A stretch of DNA of 22,400 nucleotides from Bacilli bacterium (GTDB taxonomy: Bacteria > Bacillota_I > Bacilli_A > RF39 > UBA660), in the NCBI GenBank assembly GCA_016283075.1, contig JAEEMF010000004.1, positions 1 to 22,400 on the forward strand, given 5' to 3'. This document shows, in pieces, positions 22,148-22,400 of this stretch (positions are counted from its first letter, which is position 1; each line of letters starts with the position of its first letter). The position numbers and the translations under genes were made by a program. The notes below the pieces were generated by a model, which was given only the letters and a program-made list of their open reading frames with translations, searched no databases and was not told the DNA's origin.

Positions 22148-22345
22148 ATGAAAGTAAAAGTTAATAGTGATATATGTATTGGATGTGGTGCTTGTGAAGC
22201 AACATGTGATAAAGTTTTTAAAGTAGAAGATGCTGTTGAACTTCTTATGGAAGAAGTTCCAGAAGAACTTGAAGAACAAGTTGAGGATGCTGCAGCAGGA
22301 TGCCCAGTAATGGCTATCGAAGTAGAAAAAGATGAAGAAAAATAA
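22148..22345 (+). CDS. Single-cluster [4Fe-4S] ferredoxin
   Basis: 65 aa, acidic, the usual size for small monocluster ferredoxins of Firmicutes. The cluster ligands are C10, C13 and C16 in CIGCGAC and C52 in AGCPV, with an extra Cys at 20 as in many family members. It carries single electrons in the cytoplasm at low potential; the partner enzyme is not in the window. The Glu-rich region (31-47) and C-terminal EKDEEK make a strongly negative surface for docking. The ATG at 22148 follows AGGAGGAAT. It is a single-gene plus-strand unit with its own promoter and terminator. Confidence 0.96.
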   Translation: MKVKVNSDICIGCGACEATCDKVFKVEDAVELLMEEVPEELEEQVEDAAAGCPVMAIEVEKDEEK

Positions 22346-22380
22346 AGAGAATTTAGTTTACTAAATTCTCTTTTCTTTTT
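22345..22380. terminator. Bidirectional terminator between ferredoxin and a convergent gene
   Basis: An 11-bp stem (22346-22356 with 22361-22371) with a 4-nt loop has TTTCTTTTT following on the plus strand and TTATTTTTC on the minus strand. Confidence 0.85.
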
Positions 22381-22400
22381 CTAAATAATCTCCAGTTATA
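22361..22400 (-). CDS. Possible C-terminal end of a further minus-strand gene
   Basis: One minus-strand frame entering from the right edge reads ITGDYLEKEKRI and stops at TAG (22361-22363), inside the terminator stem, the same arrangement seen for other minus-strand genes here. Only 12 codons are visible, so identity and even reality are uncertain. Confidence 0.35.
   Translation of the reverse strand, partial: ITGDYLEKEKRI

Overview
The window is chromosomal DNA from a very AT-rich Gram-positive bacterium of the Bacilli/Mollicutes neighbourhood. Evidence: a Spo0A response regulator, the division regulator EzrA, a zinc-free S4, a WecA/TagO-type undecaprenyl-phosphate sugar transferase, a CIRCE (HrcA) operator, sigma-A promoters often with TGn extended -10, and AGGAGG ribosome binding sites. 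ClpB lacks its N-terminal domain, and none of the 21 genes with a visible stop uses TGA; both are reminiscent of Mollicutes and their relatives. Trp is still read from TGG, so I see no sign of code 4. An uncultured gut Bacilli lineage (RF39-like) is my guess from gene style, not something shown directly. No rRNA, tRNA, IS element, prophage or CRISPR is visible.

Layout. 1-1826 (-): 5'-most part of clpB (C-terminus beyond the window), under a perfect sigma-A promoter whose -35 lies in a CIRCE operator. 1891-2601 (-): spo0A. 2675-5121 (-): pgk and a GT4 glycosyltransferase, TAGTG-coupled. 5201-8548 (-): nucleoside kinase, gapA and a type IV prepilin-like protein with an Ig-like tail, ending in a terminator just upstream of a pgk promoter. 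8637-12685 (-): ezrA, a Nudix/YcxB-like fusion, then thiI from its own promoter. 12787-13588 (+): rpsD with a long structured leader. 13645-14954 (-): a secreted glucosaminidase-like protein and a polytopic membrane protein. 15069-15191 (+): an unlisted 31-codon hydrophobic ORF with a sequestered ribosome binding site. 15286-16929 (-): two secreted proteins sharing an N-terminal module, one with a probable frameshift in its signal peptide. 17013-18821 (-): typA. 18900-20044 (-): a one-TM hypothetical and a Nudix hydrolase. 20122-22045 (-): tagO-like gene and a tail-anchored hypothetical. 22148-22345 (+): ferredoxin. The last 40 bases probably hold the end of another minus-strand gene.

Most of the window is housekeeping: glycolysis (gapA, pgk), translation (rpsD, typA, thiI), proteostasis (clpB) and envelope/division (ezrA, GT4, tagO, cell wall hydrolase). 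Genes are packed tightly; several terminator hairpins include the stop codon or last codons of the gene they end, and promoters start in or right after the upstream terminator.

The most interesting locus is 15005-15283. It looks like an unrecognised type I toxin-antitoxin-like or riboregulated small membrane peptide: a hydrophobic 31-aa ORF, a 12-bp hairpin burying its Shine-Dalgarno, a competing long-range 5'-3' pairing with a duplicated 11-nt element after the stop, and a candidate antisense promoter and terminator bracketing it. Second is the slippage-prone homopolymer in the signal peptide of the neighbouring secreted protein.
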